Made by a program: the position numbers and the translations under genes. Positions 1 to 10,215 of a stretch of DNA of 64,000 nt are shown piece by piece. Under the pieces are notes generated by a model. That model saw nothing but the letters and a program-made list of their open reading frames with translations, made no database searches and had not been told where the DNA came from. The DNA lies in NCBI GenBank assembly GCA_032433595.1, contig JASWJB010000131.1, positions 1 to 64,000 on the forward strand, read 5' to 3'. Source of the DNA: Conoideocrella luteorostrata. Its lineage: Eukaryota; Ascomycota; Sordariomycetes; Hypocreales; Clavicipitaceae. Within the stretch, counting starts at the first letter, position 1. Each line of letters begins with the position of its first letter.

Positions 1-767
1 TACGGCGATACCGCGCCTTCCACTATGACTTCTTTTCTTCTTCTTAGATAACGAACCCGACTACTATTGAATATATTGCATTTGAAGCCGATGATCATGA
101 TCATTGCACAACCCTGTGCAACCCACAATTTGTGGACCGTGTCTGTATACCATGTCGTCAGGCTTGCCGGAACGAACACGGCACACCCCGCATAACGCTG
201 TTTGAAGCGTGTGTGCATTTATATGCTGTTCCAATGGTTCCGGATGCCAATAGTTTGCGACGGATGTGTTGGCGTCACATGTACTCTCTTGCCACATGAT
301 CGAGCGCAATAGGAATTGTTAGTCTGGAGTCTTCTATTTGCAACTTCTCTACGGAGTAATTCACGGGCCCATTCACCTCTGACGAATGATAATGCGTTGA
401 GATGAAGCTCCACTTCAATCGCGTGGCCAAACTTCACTGGATCCAATCGCTCCACACGTGAAATTTGCGGGGAGACTGTAGGATGATGATAATTGGTGGC
501 TGTGAAAAATGATGTGGTGGAGTTGCTAACAAGCTCTTATCTCTTATCTTAACGCTGTGTGCTTATCTCCCTTCCCTGTTTAAGGTCGAAGGCAATGATG
601 TATCTTATAATTCGCATAGAATCTCACCGCGCAATTCCATGCCGACGCCGGACCAAGAAGTCGCACCCACGTTGCAGAATTCATTTATCTCGACGAGGTA
701 TTCAATACCAGTTTGTTGAGGATCCGCGCATCGAGGCAGTTCCCCAACGAGAATAACGGCACGCTTT
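1..767. other. Intergenic, upstream of Zn2Cys6 gene
   Basis: No convincing gene is visible. The open frames here are short and have no recognisable domain. One exact copy of the recurring 9-mer TACGGAGTA lies at 350-358. The stretch probably contains the promoter of the regulator that starts at 768, and possibly the end of a gene outside the window. Confidence 0.5.
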
Positions 768-2333
768 ATGTCAGGTGCAAGATCTAGGCGTGGATGTGAA
801 GAGTGTCGACGGCGACGAAGAAAGTGCGATGAGCGGAAACCACGTTGCGGCTTATGCTCGGAGTTTAATAGGACATGCAACTACACGCTGAGACTAGTAT
901 GGGATCCCAGCCAAAGGAACAGAAAGTCACCTGATCGCCGTACCTTGCGAAGCTCCGATAACGCTTTTGGAAAGACACTCAAAGATGATTTGGGCTGCGA
1001 TGGTGGCAGAAAGCATGCCTTGGAAGAAGACACTTGCGACTTCTCGATAGCTTTGCCTCGACGTCTCCCTAACGGCATAACCCTCTCGCCACAGTATCAG
1101 AGGCTACTGCATTACTTTGCCGATGATATTCTTGCCTCCCTTTCATGTCACCCGTCTATACACGGAGATCTCCGGCGCGGCCTGGTCCCTGCCATGCTTC
1201 ATTCACCAGATCTGATGTCCTCTTGCCTTGCTCTATCAGCTGCAGGCTTTCTATCACGGGGATTTACAGAAGTGAATGGCGTCAGTCTTCTAAGAATTCT
1301 AGAACATTTACAGACCTCGGGTCTTAGACTGCTAAGAGCGGGCCTAGAGAATGAACAGAGGATTGACACCTTGCTAGCAACATGCCTCATTTGGTGTCTA
1401 ACGGATGTATTTACTTACCGCCATGGGATATCCACCTGGAGAATTCATCTGCAAGGGATCAGAGCACTTTTGGGCAGTAAAACTCATGTTGACTTTATCA
1501 ATCCGTCTGGGACCTTCCAATCTGCCATGAGACATCTCTACCAGCTGTATCTATCTCTTCAGACACTCCCATACATACGCCAGATAGAGCCCGTTAAGAC
1601 ACCTCATCAGCATAACGTACACACTTCAAGAAATTACAGTATGATGCCGCTAACAAGCCCGGAGATAGATGGATTCTTGGGATACAGCAACGAGATTCTC
1701 GATATTCTGGAACAAATAGATCGGTTATCCCAGTCTGACCGTAGCGACAGAGTACAGTCTGAGTGTGAAGCCGATGTTCTTCTGGGCAAAGTCAACGGGA
1801 TGATTACTCGAGACAGGAGAGATCCACCTGGTATCTCAATTTGCATACCTTTGTCGCCAGAATACAATGGCGAATTCGCGCTGTGTCACCAGATCTTTCA
1901 ACAAGCGACGTTAATCTATTTGTACAGAAGATTATACCGCCTTCCGTCGAAATCAGCGTCCATACAAGCTGCCGTTCGCTTGATTGAAGAAATGATGAGC
2001 AACATGGCCCAAGGCGAGCCGTGCCACACTTGGGTTGCTATGGCCATGCCTTTGTTCACTATTGGATGCGAAGCTTTCACCAAAATTCAGCAGGACTTCG
2101 CAATGGACAAAATTAATAAGCTGGGAGAATGTATTGGATCTCTTCATGTGGAGAGCATTCGACACGCATTGGAAGATGTGTGGAAAATTAGAGATAATTT
2201 AGGTGACTACGAAGGGCGGCTGTGCGCCAGCGAATTGCTAGGTATGCATCATGCTTCAAAGTTAAGATCAAGACTAACAACGTGGCAATATAGCGAAGCT
2301 GGAATACAACATCATTTTATTTTGAAGCTCTAA
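768..2333 (+). CDS. Zn2Cys6 fungal transcription factor
   Basis: Single-exon gene of 521 residues. The N-terminus carries a complete Zn2Cys6 binuclear cluster: Cys10, 13, 20, 27, 30 and 37, with basic residues between the second and third Cys. The rest is a helical region of the kind found in fungal transcription factor regulatory domains (Fungal_trans_2-like), so it should be a nuclear DNA-binding regulator. The ATG at 768 lies just before the Cys cluster and is the natural start. It converges with the agmatinase gene (about 200 bases apart) and is near MATE and MFS transporter genes, so it may control this local group; that is inference from position only. Target genes and effector are unknown. 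Confidence 0.9.
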   Translation: MSGARSRRGCEECRRRRRKCDERKPRCGLCSEFNRTCNYTLRLVWDPSQRNRKSPDRRTLRSSDNAFGKTLKDDLGCDGGRKHALEEDTCDFSIALPRRLPNGITLSPQYQRLLHYFADDILASLSCHPSIHGDLRRGLVPAMLHSPDLMSSCLALSAAGFLSRGFTEVNGVSLLRILEHLQTSGLRLLRAGLENEQRIDTLLATCLIWCLTDVFTYRHGISTWRIHLQGIRALLGSKTHVDFINPSGTFQSAMRHLYQLYLSLQTLPYIRQIEPVKTPHQHNVHTSRNYSMMPLTSPEIDGFLGYSNEILDILEQIDRLSQSDRSDRVQSECEADVLLGKVNGMITRDRRDPPGISICIPLSPEYNGEFALCHQIFQQATLIYLYRRLYRLPSKSASIQAAVRLIEEMMSNMAQGEPCHTWVAMAMPLFTIGCEAFTKIQQDFAMDKINKLGECIGSLHVESIRHALEDVWKIRDNLGDYEGRLCASELLGMHHASKLRSRLTTWQYSEAGIQHHFILKL

Positions 2334-2533
2334 CAACAGGGACAAACATGTTGGTTTTTATGAAAGAGAGTAGTAAAACACCAAGTCCAATTTAAATAGA
2401 GAATCTACTCGATCAATATAGTTCATAAAGTTTTGCCATAAGAAGCTAGTTTAACGTTGGTTAGATCCAAGCAACCGTGCAAGTAGGTCTCGGCCGTCAT
2501 GTATCAACTCCAATATTATTTGACATCACTGTC

Positions 2534-4041
2534 TCACAGCTCATTGTCATTCTGTGGAACTGGAATAATTGCTTTACTTAGCGGACCCCTTTTCACCATC
2601 ATACTCATCACCTCGTACAACACATCTGCGGCGGCCATTGTAGTGTGCTCGGCATTCGTATCATAAGCGGGCTGGAAACAGGATGAGTTAAGACTTGGAC
2701 TTGGATTCAAAAGTCACATAACGTACCGCAACTTCAACAATATCTGCAGCAATCAGATTCAGCTTTTCGAGGCCGCGGAGGATGGTCCTGAGCTCTCTAG
2801 TTGACCAGCCACCAGTTTCGGGGGTACCAGTGGCAGGAGCAAACGCAGGGTCAAGAGTGTCTATATCAATAGACAAGTAGACGGGTCTCTCAGTTCCAAC
2901 TCTGTTGACTATCTTCTTGATGATGCCTTCCGTTCCGATGGTGTCGATTTCACGGGCTTCGACGATCTCGAAACCGCAGTACCCGTCATTATCATAGTCA
3001 CTTGGCCCACTTAAAGTTGTTCGGATGCCAGCATGAATGTTGGTATCGTTGGCAAGCAAACCATTCATTGCGGCATGATAGAAGTAGGTTCCATGGTTGA
3101 TAGCAGCTGCGTCAGAGGGTGATCCGCCAAAAACCTTAGGTTTCCCTTTGCAATGACTTTAGCTTCAGCATCGAGAGGGAAGAGAAACATACAAGAGCTT
3201 ACATGTGTCAAGATGACTGTCAAAGTGAATAACCGAGACGGGGCCGTAGGCCCGGTTGATAGACCTTAGAAGCGGCAGTGTAATAGTATGGTCTCCTCCA
3301 AGGGTTATGACACGAGGAAGTGTCTTTCCTTTAGTCGCGGGACCCTTCTTGTCAGCGTCGGTTGCCGGTGGACGAGACAGGATCTCAAAATGTCCTTCTT
3401 CAATTTGTTTGAGTGCCCAAGCATTATCGTACCTTGATTCTTGTTAGTGCCGCCATGTACAAATATGACTTTGAACTTACGAGGTGACGGGAATATCTCC
3501 ACAGTCAAGAACGGTAGCCCAGCTGTTGAAAGGGTTAGTCTTCAGGGGAACATTGTATCCTCCACTAATTATCTAGTTAGCATGTATTCAGAGAGACGCA
3601 GGCGAGGCAGACTATACTAGAGATTCAATCTGCGCGAGCCCTGCCGAATACCCGAGGGTCCAAAGCGGGCACCTGGGCGATAAGAGGTTCCGGTGTCAAA
3701 CGGAGCACCTTGACAATAGTCAGCCAGACTCAACCAGAGAGCAGCTTATAGGCTATACCAATGAAGGCAATGTCATATGTAATATCGCGGCTTTCCAGAC
3801 ATGGCTGATAAGGGAGGCGGCCGAAGGTTGAGATTCCGGAGAAAACAGAGTCCGCCTGGTATTGTCAGTACATTTTCACACGCACAACGTAGAATTAGAT
3901 CAAGCAGACCTGTGTGCCGCCGTCTCCAGGCAACTTGTGGTACCATAATGATTGATGAGGTCCTGCCAATGTCTTCTGCTCATGCCCGGCGTGAGCGACA
4001 GTAACGGCTGCCCAGCCAAACGCAAAGAGTGCTATATGCAT
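2534..4041 (-). CDS. Secreted agmatinase (ureohydrolase family)
   Basis: Seven exons on the minus strand: 4041-3910, 3855-3759, 3708-3618, 3564-3481, 3432-3203, 3145-2727 and 2671-2534, giving 396 residues. The family hydrolyses agmatine to putrescine and urea with two Mn ions. The three metal-binding motifs are visible: GGDHT, the DSHLD form of DxHxD, and SIDIDTLDP. The C-terminal VEVAPAYD segment is also typical. The N-terminus, [18 protein letters not shown], looks like a signal peptide, so the enzyme is probably secreted or vacuolar; such signal-bearing agmatinases are known in fungi. All splice junctions are GT-AG and keep the frame. It is divergent from the MATE gene across 802 bases. 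Another ureohydrolase substrate (guanidino compound) cannot be excluded. Confidence 0.88.
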
Positions 4042-4843
4042 GACGGTTCTTGACTGTAAACTAAGTGTTTGGGGGCAAAATCTGTACTACTAATCAATCA
4101 TCTTGGGCGGCAGTCCGATTCTTATATTATAGAATTCGGTCAGGTATCGGGAACTATAAGCAGGCACCTCGTAATATTGTCTAGCTCTCATTTCACTCTT
4201 TAATCGATCATAACAGTAACCCAAAGATTCATGAAACCATCGGTATCAATAAAGTCGGCACAACGTGTTCGGAGGCGGCTAAGTTCCTAAACTTAGTTTA
4301 GTGGCGCCACTGCTCCACGCTTCTCATCCATCGGCTGTCCACGGAAATCTGCGGAAAGCCAATCCGTTATCGTGGCTAAGTTTCCGTATTAAGTTAGATT
4401 AATACCAGAGAGTTGCAGTTCTTAGTATCTCCGACAGTTCAATGACGTTTCCGAGCGAATGCTTCTCTATCTATGTCATTTCATCGACATCAGCCGCGAG
4501 TTTGCGTAACTATTAGATTACTCTGCATAATCTATTGGTCTTATCATCATTTCTTTCGTGTAGAGACGCTTCAAAATCTGCCCATTGGTGGGTGACCATG
4601 CATGCTTAGACGTCACTGTTACATCGAACACATGGCAATAGCATATGGGTGGTGGACGGTCATAGCTGACAAACTTGAACTATTATCATATCTAAAATCC
4701 TAAAGAATGATCTTGTATCTCACTATACACCAGAGAAAGCTCTCGTTCATGCCTAAGTCCATACTTTAACCACGGGAATTCGTTCAAATAAACCAAGAGC
4801 AGAAACGCGGGGGGACCTCTTACCTCGGGTCCAGAAACAAGCA
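4042..4843. promoter_or_regulatory. Shared divergent promoter region
   Basis: These 802 bases separate the start codons of the agmatinase gene (minus) and the MATE gene (plus). No gene is visible. The region must hold both promoters, which would allow joint control. No specific operator could be assigned by eye. Confidence 0.45.
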
Positions 4844-6280
4844 ATGAACGACACAACACCCTTGCTGGCAGAAATACCAGTGCATCGACCAGCTAAGCGA
4901 TCGGAATATCATGAATGGTTAGGAGAGATTTGGTTCTTGACCAAATCTTCAATTCCTATTATCATTGCATATATGCTTCAGAACAGTCTACAAACCACCT
5001 CGACATTGGTTGTCGGACATCTTTCCGCAGAAGCATTAGCAGCTGCCGCATTTGCCTACATGTTTGCAATGGCAACTGCATGGCTCATTGCCCTTGGAGG
5101 AACCAGCGCTTTAGATACCCTGGCCTCGAGCAGCTTCACAGCGTCCGAGGACAAGGGAAATCTTGGTGTTTTACTTCAGAGGGGAATTATCATTCTCACT
5201 GTGTTCTATGCAATAGTTGTCGCTATTTGGGGGTTTTCTGAGCATATATTCAGGGCGCTTGGGCAACCAGAGTATATTTGCACACACAGTTCCAGGTTTC
5301 TCCAATTACTTGCTCCAGGTGGCCTGGGCTATATCTGGTTCGAATGCATGAAGAAGTTTCTACAGGCTCAAGGATTATATCGGCCTGGTACATATGCTCT
5401 TCTTGTTACATCTCCTATTAATGTCGGCCTTAACTATCTCTTTGTTTACACTTTCGATTTCGGCTTATACGGTGCACCAGTAGCCACAGGTATTTCATAC
5501 TGGCTCTCTTTCCTATTCTTGGTAGCCTACTCGGCGTTTGTGGAAGGAAAAGTGTGCTGGAAGGGACTCCAGCTCAAAAGAGCTGTTGGAAACCCATGGC
5601 CCTTTGCCAAGCTTGCTCTGTTAGGTGTCATTCATGTTGGAACGGAATGGTGGGCGTTCGAGATTGTCGCCCTCGCTGCCGGCCAGCTTGGTACCATTCC
5701 TCTTGCAGCCCAATCTGTCATAATGACTGCTGATCAAGTCATCAACACCATTCCATTTGGTCTCGGCGTTGCAGAGTCGGCGCGGTTAGGGAATCTCTTA
5801 GGGGCTAGCGACGCCAAGGGAGCCAGACGGTCTGCTCATTGTGCTGCCATTCTTTCTATTTTTTTCGGCTCTATTTGTCTCACTATTTTATTTGCTACAA
5901 GAAATGCTATTGGGGGTCTATTCAATAACGACAAGCGCGTCGTTTCTCTCGTTGCGGATATAATTCCCTACGTTGCCCTGTTCCAGATTGCGGATGGCTT
6001 GAATGGAAGTTGCGGCGGCGCACTGAGAGGTATGGGACGTCAATGGATTGGAGCAGTCATTAACTGTGTCAGTTATTATGGAGGTGCTCTTCCTGGAGGC
6101 ATTTATCTTGCTTTCCACGGATGGGGTTTAGGTGGTTTATGGTTGGGACAATGCGTAGCGCTGTCGCTAGTGGGAGTTTTGGAGTGGACAGTCGTCGGGA
6201 TGAGCAACTGGAACAACGAGGTCCGGAAGGCTGCCGATCGCTTGGATGAGAGAGATGGTCAGCATGCATTGCCTAACTAG
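4844..6280 (+). CDS. MATE family efflux transporter
   Basis: Single-exon gene of 478 residues with about twelve hydrophobic segments. The first repeat contains a polar-hydrophobic pattern typical of MATE proteins (IIIAYMLQNSLQTTSTLVVG, roughly residues 38-57), and the second half repeats the theme around the PLAAQSVIMT segment. Such proteins export organic cations, drugs or metabolites across the plasma or vacuolar membrane in exchange for H+ or Na+. Length matches fungal members (about 470-600 residues). The ATG at 4844 follows a purine-rich leader. It is divergent from the agmatinase gene and upstream of an MFS gene, so a role in exporting a cationic product is possible but unproven. Confidence 0.9.
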   Translation: MNDTTPLLAEIPVHRPAKRSEYHEWLGEIWFLTKSSIPIIIAYMLQNSLQTTSTLVVGHLSAEALAAAAFAYMFAMATAWLIALGGTSALDTLASSSFTASEDKGNLGVLLQRGIIILTVFYAIVVAIWGFSEHIFRALGQPEYICTHSSRFLQLLAPGGLGYIWFECMKKFLQAQGLYRPGTYALLVTSPINVGLNYLFVYTFDFGLYGAPVATGISYWLSFLFLVAYSAFVEGKVCWKGLQLKRAVGNPWPFAKLALLGVIHVGTEWWAFEIVALAAGQLGTIPLAAQSVIMTADQVINTIPFGLGVAESARLGNLLGASDAKGARRSAHCAAILSIFFGSICLTILFATRNAIGGLFNNDKRVVSLVADIIPYVALFQIADGLNGSCGGALRGMGRQWIGAVINCVSYYGGALPGGIYLAFHGWGLGGLWLGQCVALSLVGVLEWTVVGMSNWNNEVRKAADRLDERDGQHALPN

Positions 6281-7073
6281 CAGATGATAGAGACCAACGC
6301 GGAGTAGTACGGGGTAAATTGTGCATGCACTTATTGCTTATTGTGCGCCATGCGAGCAGAAGTTTCAGCAGGTAGATAGCACGAAGCTAACCTGCCGCAT
6401 CTACCTCCTCGGAGTGTGTCATTTGCTTAATACATGAGTGTGAATATTGGGAGACACGGACATTAATCCACGCAGCCACAGTAATATTGCTCAGTACGGA
6501 GTACAAGTGTCGCAAACAAGTCGCTCACTGACGCGCGTTGAGCATGCGTAGCGGAGCCCACCAATAAGAACTCACAAATGACTTGCTGCCATCAACGGCA
6601 ATTAGATATGCATGATGGTCGTCGCTGATATCTACTTGATAAGGCGCGTACAATCCCGTGCTTGGACTAGTCACCTCCCCGCAAGCCATGACAATGGGGC
6701 AAACGGACAAAGATAAGACCGGCCAATAACAATTCGCGGCTACCGTCAACAGCATGTAGCTCCGTGACACATGGCAGAGATAAGGAAAAAATATGCTCGC
6801 CCTCTTTGCGCATGCACAATCTCCAAATCGAGACTCCTAGTACTAGGTACATACTACTGTGATATTGTACGCCTACCATGTAGGCACGTACCAGCCTCTC
6901 GGTCAAAACCTTTCTCCGCTACGCATAACCGCCTATACGTATATCTACTTAACTACAATCCAGTGGTCGACTTCCAAGATTTCTAAACCATTCCGTACGT
7001 TTCAGTTGTACCATTATACACACCCCACTTGTTGATCTAGACAATACACTACAAAAAATATATCTCCAAAATT
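6281..7073. other. Intergenic between MATE and MFS genes
   Basis: No supported gene is seen. Short open frames on both strands lack recognisable features. One exact TACGGAGTA copy is at 6495-6503. It probably contains the MATE 3' end and the MFS promoter. Confidence 0.5.
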
Positions 7074-8852
7074 ATGGATGACGCTGTGCTAAGGAGTATG
7101 ACCAATACAGAGAGCTCAGCTATTGACGAGTCAAAATGCCATGTTTCAAGTGAAGAAGGGTTGGAAGATGATGCATTCACCCTGTTTCCGCAACCTATCT
7201 GCGGCGATGGTCTTGACCCTCTCAACTGGTCTTGCGCTCAGAAACATATAATTTTAACAATTGTCATGTCAATGTGAGTTATTTGGTCCAGTCGTGGGGG
7301 TTCGTTTTAAAGTCGACCAAAATCACATGCAAACGTGCTAGCATTTATAGGTATTTTATGTTTACTTACATTACAACCACTACGGTACCGTCCTTTCCGA
7401 CATTGCAGCAAAAATATTCCGCTACATTGGCGCAGATAAATTGGACAGTGGCTATCCCTGCGTTTGGCCTCTCTGTTGGGCCTTTGCTTTGGGCCTCTCC
7501 ATCAGACATAATAGGGCGTCGCCCTATTCTAGTCTTCGGTACGGCCGTGGCTCTGGCTTCTACAATAGGAGCTGCTCTTGCCCCAAGCTATTCAGGCTAC
7601 ATGGCTGCACGGTTCTTTCAGGGGCTTGGAGTCAGCCCCGCATCCAATGTTGGTCTGGCCGTAATAAATGACCTTTTCTTTGAACACGAAAGGGGCCAGA
7701 AAGTGGGATTATGGGTGTTGGCCATTGATCTGGGTCTTTTGTTCGGGCCACTGATAGGAGGGATTATCAACTTTGCAGGTTTTGCTTGGATTCAGTGGCT
7801 CTCTGCAATCTTTTTTGGTGTCATCTTGTTTGCCGAGCTATTCTTTCTACCCGAGACACTATATCCGCGCCACCTTATGCTATCAAAGATTCGTAGGGTC
7901 CGCGCTCGGCAGACTGATATGGAAAAGATTGCAGTCGGTATCTCTGATATGGAAGAAGTGACCATACTCAAGACCAAACAGCTAAGATTCATAAACCTCA
8001 GTCCAATTCCGGGACTCCAGCACCCGAAGCAGTATGACGCCGTGGTTCGGTTTGTGAAAACATTCCAGTACACTGTTATCCCTCTTGCAATTATAACGTA
8101 CTGCTTCGGTTGGTACTGGTGGTTGTTGTCTATAATCACTTTGGTGCCTGTTGCATATGCGAAATATCCTCCACACATCCAAGGGTACGTTCTCACAGTC
8201 ATCTGGCATAGTTGGAAATTTTATTGCTAACTGATAGAAGACTTCTGTACCTCGGACTTATTTTTGGAACCCTTGTGTCCGAATTTTGTTGCTCCGGTGG
8301 CTTGAGCGACCGAATTGTGATCAAACTGGCGAGTCAAAACAATAAGCAAAAGACTCCGGAGATGCGAATTTGGCTTTCTTATCCAGCGGCCCTCCTTAGC
8401 GCAGTAGGACTGATTATCTGGGGAATCAGCATCGACTACGATTACCACTGGATGGTGGGCGAGTTTGCCTTTGCTCTTTGTAAGTTACTAGCGAGCTTAC
8501 CTTCGTTCTATCATCGACTAATTGATCGTACAAAGTTGGTGCTGGTATTCAGATGGGCAACACTGCGATTTGCTCTTTCGTTATGGATGCCTATCCCATG
8601 CAAAGTATGGCTACCATGACTTTCTATGCTGTGATGCTAAACCTATCTGCCTTTGCTGAGCCGTTTTTCATTGTCCCTTGGGTGGAGAATGTGGGGTTTA
8701 CCTGGACATTCGCTGGACAGGCCTTCATTACTCTTTTCTTTTGCGTGCCAGTCATGGTCTTAATCCACCGATTCGGGGGAGTACTCCGTGAGAAATCTGG
8801 ACGCCCAACATGGGTAAATTCGGAGTTAGAATACAGCACAGCTAAAAGCTAA
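7074..8852 (+). CDS. MFS transporter, DHA1-like
   Basis: Four exons: 7074-7273, 7351-8184, 8241-8479 and 8536-8852, giving 529 residues. The soluble N-terminus ends in DPLNWS, a signature of the fungal DHA1 multidrug/polyamine H+ antiporter group. The loop between helices 2 and 3 carries PSDIIGRRP, the MFS motif A. About twelve membrane segments are present, with a longer central loop around residues 270-320. Introns are 77, 56 and 56 bases with GT-AG ends. It should be a plasma membrane transporter. It lies downstream of the MATE gene and converges closely (94 bases) with the next minus-strand gene. Substrate is unknown; the nearby agmatinase makes polyamines one candidate. Confidence 0.88.
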
Positions 8853-8946
8853 AGTTATCAACCTCAATCCTATTATAGTCTTTTATTGCAGCACGTATGC
8901 AAAGGTCTCTGGTTCTCTCGGCTTGACAGCGTCTTGCGCACCCATT

Positions 8947-10215
8947 TCATATCCATTGCGGATTCCCCTTCGATTGTCGACCCAGAATGAGGTGGTCATC
9001 AGATCCATTAACATAACTCAGGGGTCTCCATGAGTTAGGTGAAGCAATCCTTCCTCGTGAATTCTGATATTTTCCAATGCTCATCTCTGGTCGAACAACA
9101 CGATGCTCCTGACTCTGCAAGTTTGTAATTACTGTTCCAGGTAATTCAGCTGGAAGTGTATTTACTGCATCCAATTCAAATGTGCCCATATTACTAGACA
9201 TCTCGTAAACATTTACAATCTGGATTTTCTTTTCGCTGGTGGCTGATCGGTCTTTGCGACGTCGTTTCCAAGCAAAGCCTATGATAATTAAAATCCCCAG
9301 AACAATTGGACTTCCCGCCGCTATACCTACGATAGCAGCTGTGGATAAGCTTTCAGAGCGATGGGCTACGGGAGATTTAGATGTGTCATCTCCTGGCAAA
9401 CCGTTCGATGTATCCAAAGCATTAAAGTCAAAGAGACTCGTTGCCTGTATTCCTCCGGTCCCAGTGAATGTTTGGGGTATATTTGCAACTGCTGACGCAA
9501 CCTGTGACCGACTGACATCAAGAATAAGCTTCCCTGGCCTGAATATGCACCCGAGTCGCATATCATCATGGTTGCACGAGTTCCCCTTTGCAGTAAGATC
9601 ATTCAACTGCTCCCAGTTAGCTTCGCCCCTTTCCAAGTCGTGAACTTCTCTATGGCATACATCACCAGGAGCAAAAGTGCCGCTCAGCAAGGCAAGTTCA
9701 GGGTCAGCTCCAATGCCTTTGAGCTGCTTCGCTAATTCTAGGGTTACTGATTTGTTGATTTGGGACGCGTTGGGCGATGCCGGGTCTTGGTGTTGCGAGA
9801 TAGCTTGAACCTCCGGATTTGTAGCCGTTTCAGCGCACACAAAGCTTGCCAGTCCGACCTTGACGGTATTGACTTCCAATGCTCGATATATCAAGGCCCC
9901 AGCCATGAGTCGCAAGTCTTTTATGGCTTTGCCGTTAGTGAATGCTTGATCTGCAATTTCCTGCTGTAGGCAATCCAGATCCGTTACATCGCCAGCTCCC
10001 TTCGCAGCTGATTGGATGCCAACGAGCCCAAAAACTGCATCTTGTATATTTTTTGGATTATTTCGAAGAAGAGCCTCTTGAGTGACGGAAACAAAAATAT
10101 CGTGAGAGTGCTCTTGAGGTATCTCTCGAAGTTCAAGAGGGTTATTGTGTAGAGTCGAACCAAAGGCAAATGCAAAGAAAGTGAGAATAACACAAGCTAC
10201 TTTGTCCGTAAACAT
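8947..10215 (-). CDS. Secreted type I membrane protein, unknown function
   Basis: Single-exon gene of 422 residues. It starts with a signal peptide (MFTDKVACVILTFFAFAFGS), has an extracellular part of about 270 residues with several Cys, then one strong transmembrane helix (IVGIAAGSPIVLGILIIIGF, about residues 298-317) followed by a basic stop-transfer stretch and a cytoplasmic tail of about 100 residues. I do not recognise the ectodomain; it has no WSC, LysM or other module I can name. The architecture suggests a cell-surface receptor or wall-stress sensor, but that is only by analogy. It converges with the MFS gene. Confidence 0.75.
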   Translation of the reverse strand: MFTDKVACVILTFFAFAFGSTLHNNPLELREIPQEHSHDIFVSVTQEALLRNNPKNIQDAVFGLVGIQSAAKGAGDVTDLDCLQQEIADQAFTNGKAIKDLRLMAGALIYRALEVNTVKVGLASFVCAETATNPEVQAISQHQDPASPNASQINKSVTLELAKQLKGIGADPELALLSGTFAPGDVCHREVHDLERGEANWEQLNDLTAKGNSCNHDDMRLGCIFRPGKLILDVSRSQVASAVANIPQTFTGTGGIQATSLFDFNALDTSNGLPGDDTSKSPVAHRSESLSTAAIVGIAAGSPIVLGILIIIGFAWKRRRKDRSATSEKKIQIVNVYEMSSNMGTFELDAVNTLPAELPGTVITNLQSQEHRVVRPEMSIGKYQNSRGRIASPNSWRPLSYVNGSDDHLILGRQSKGNPQWI

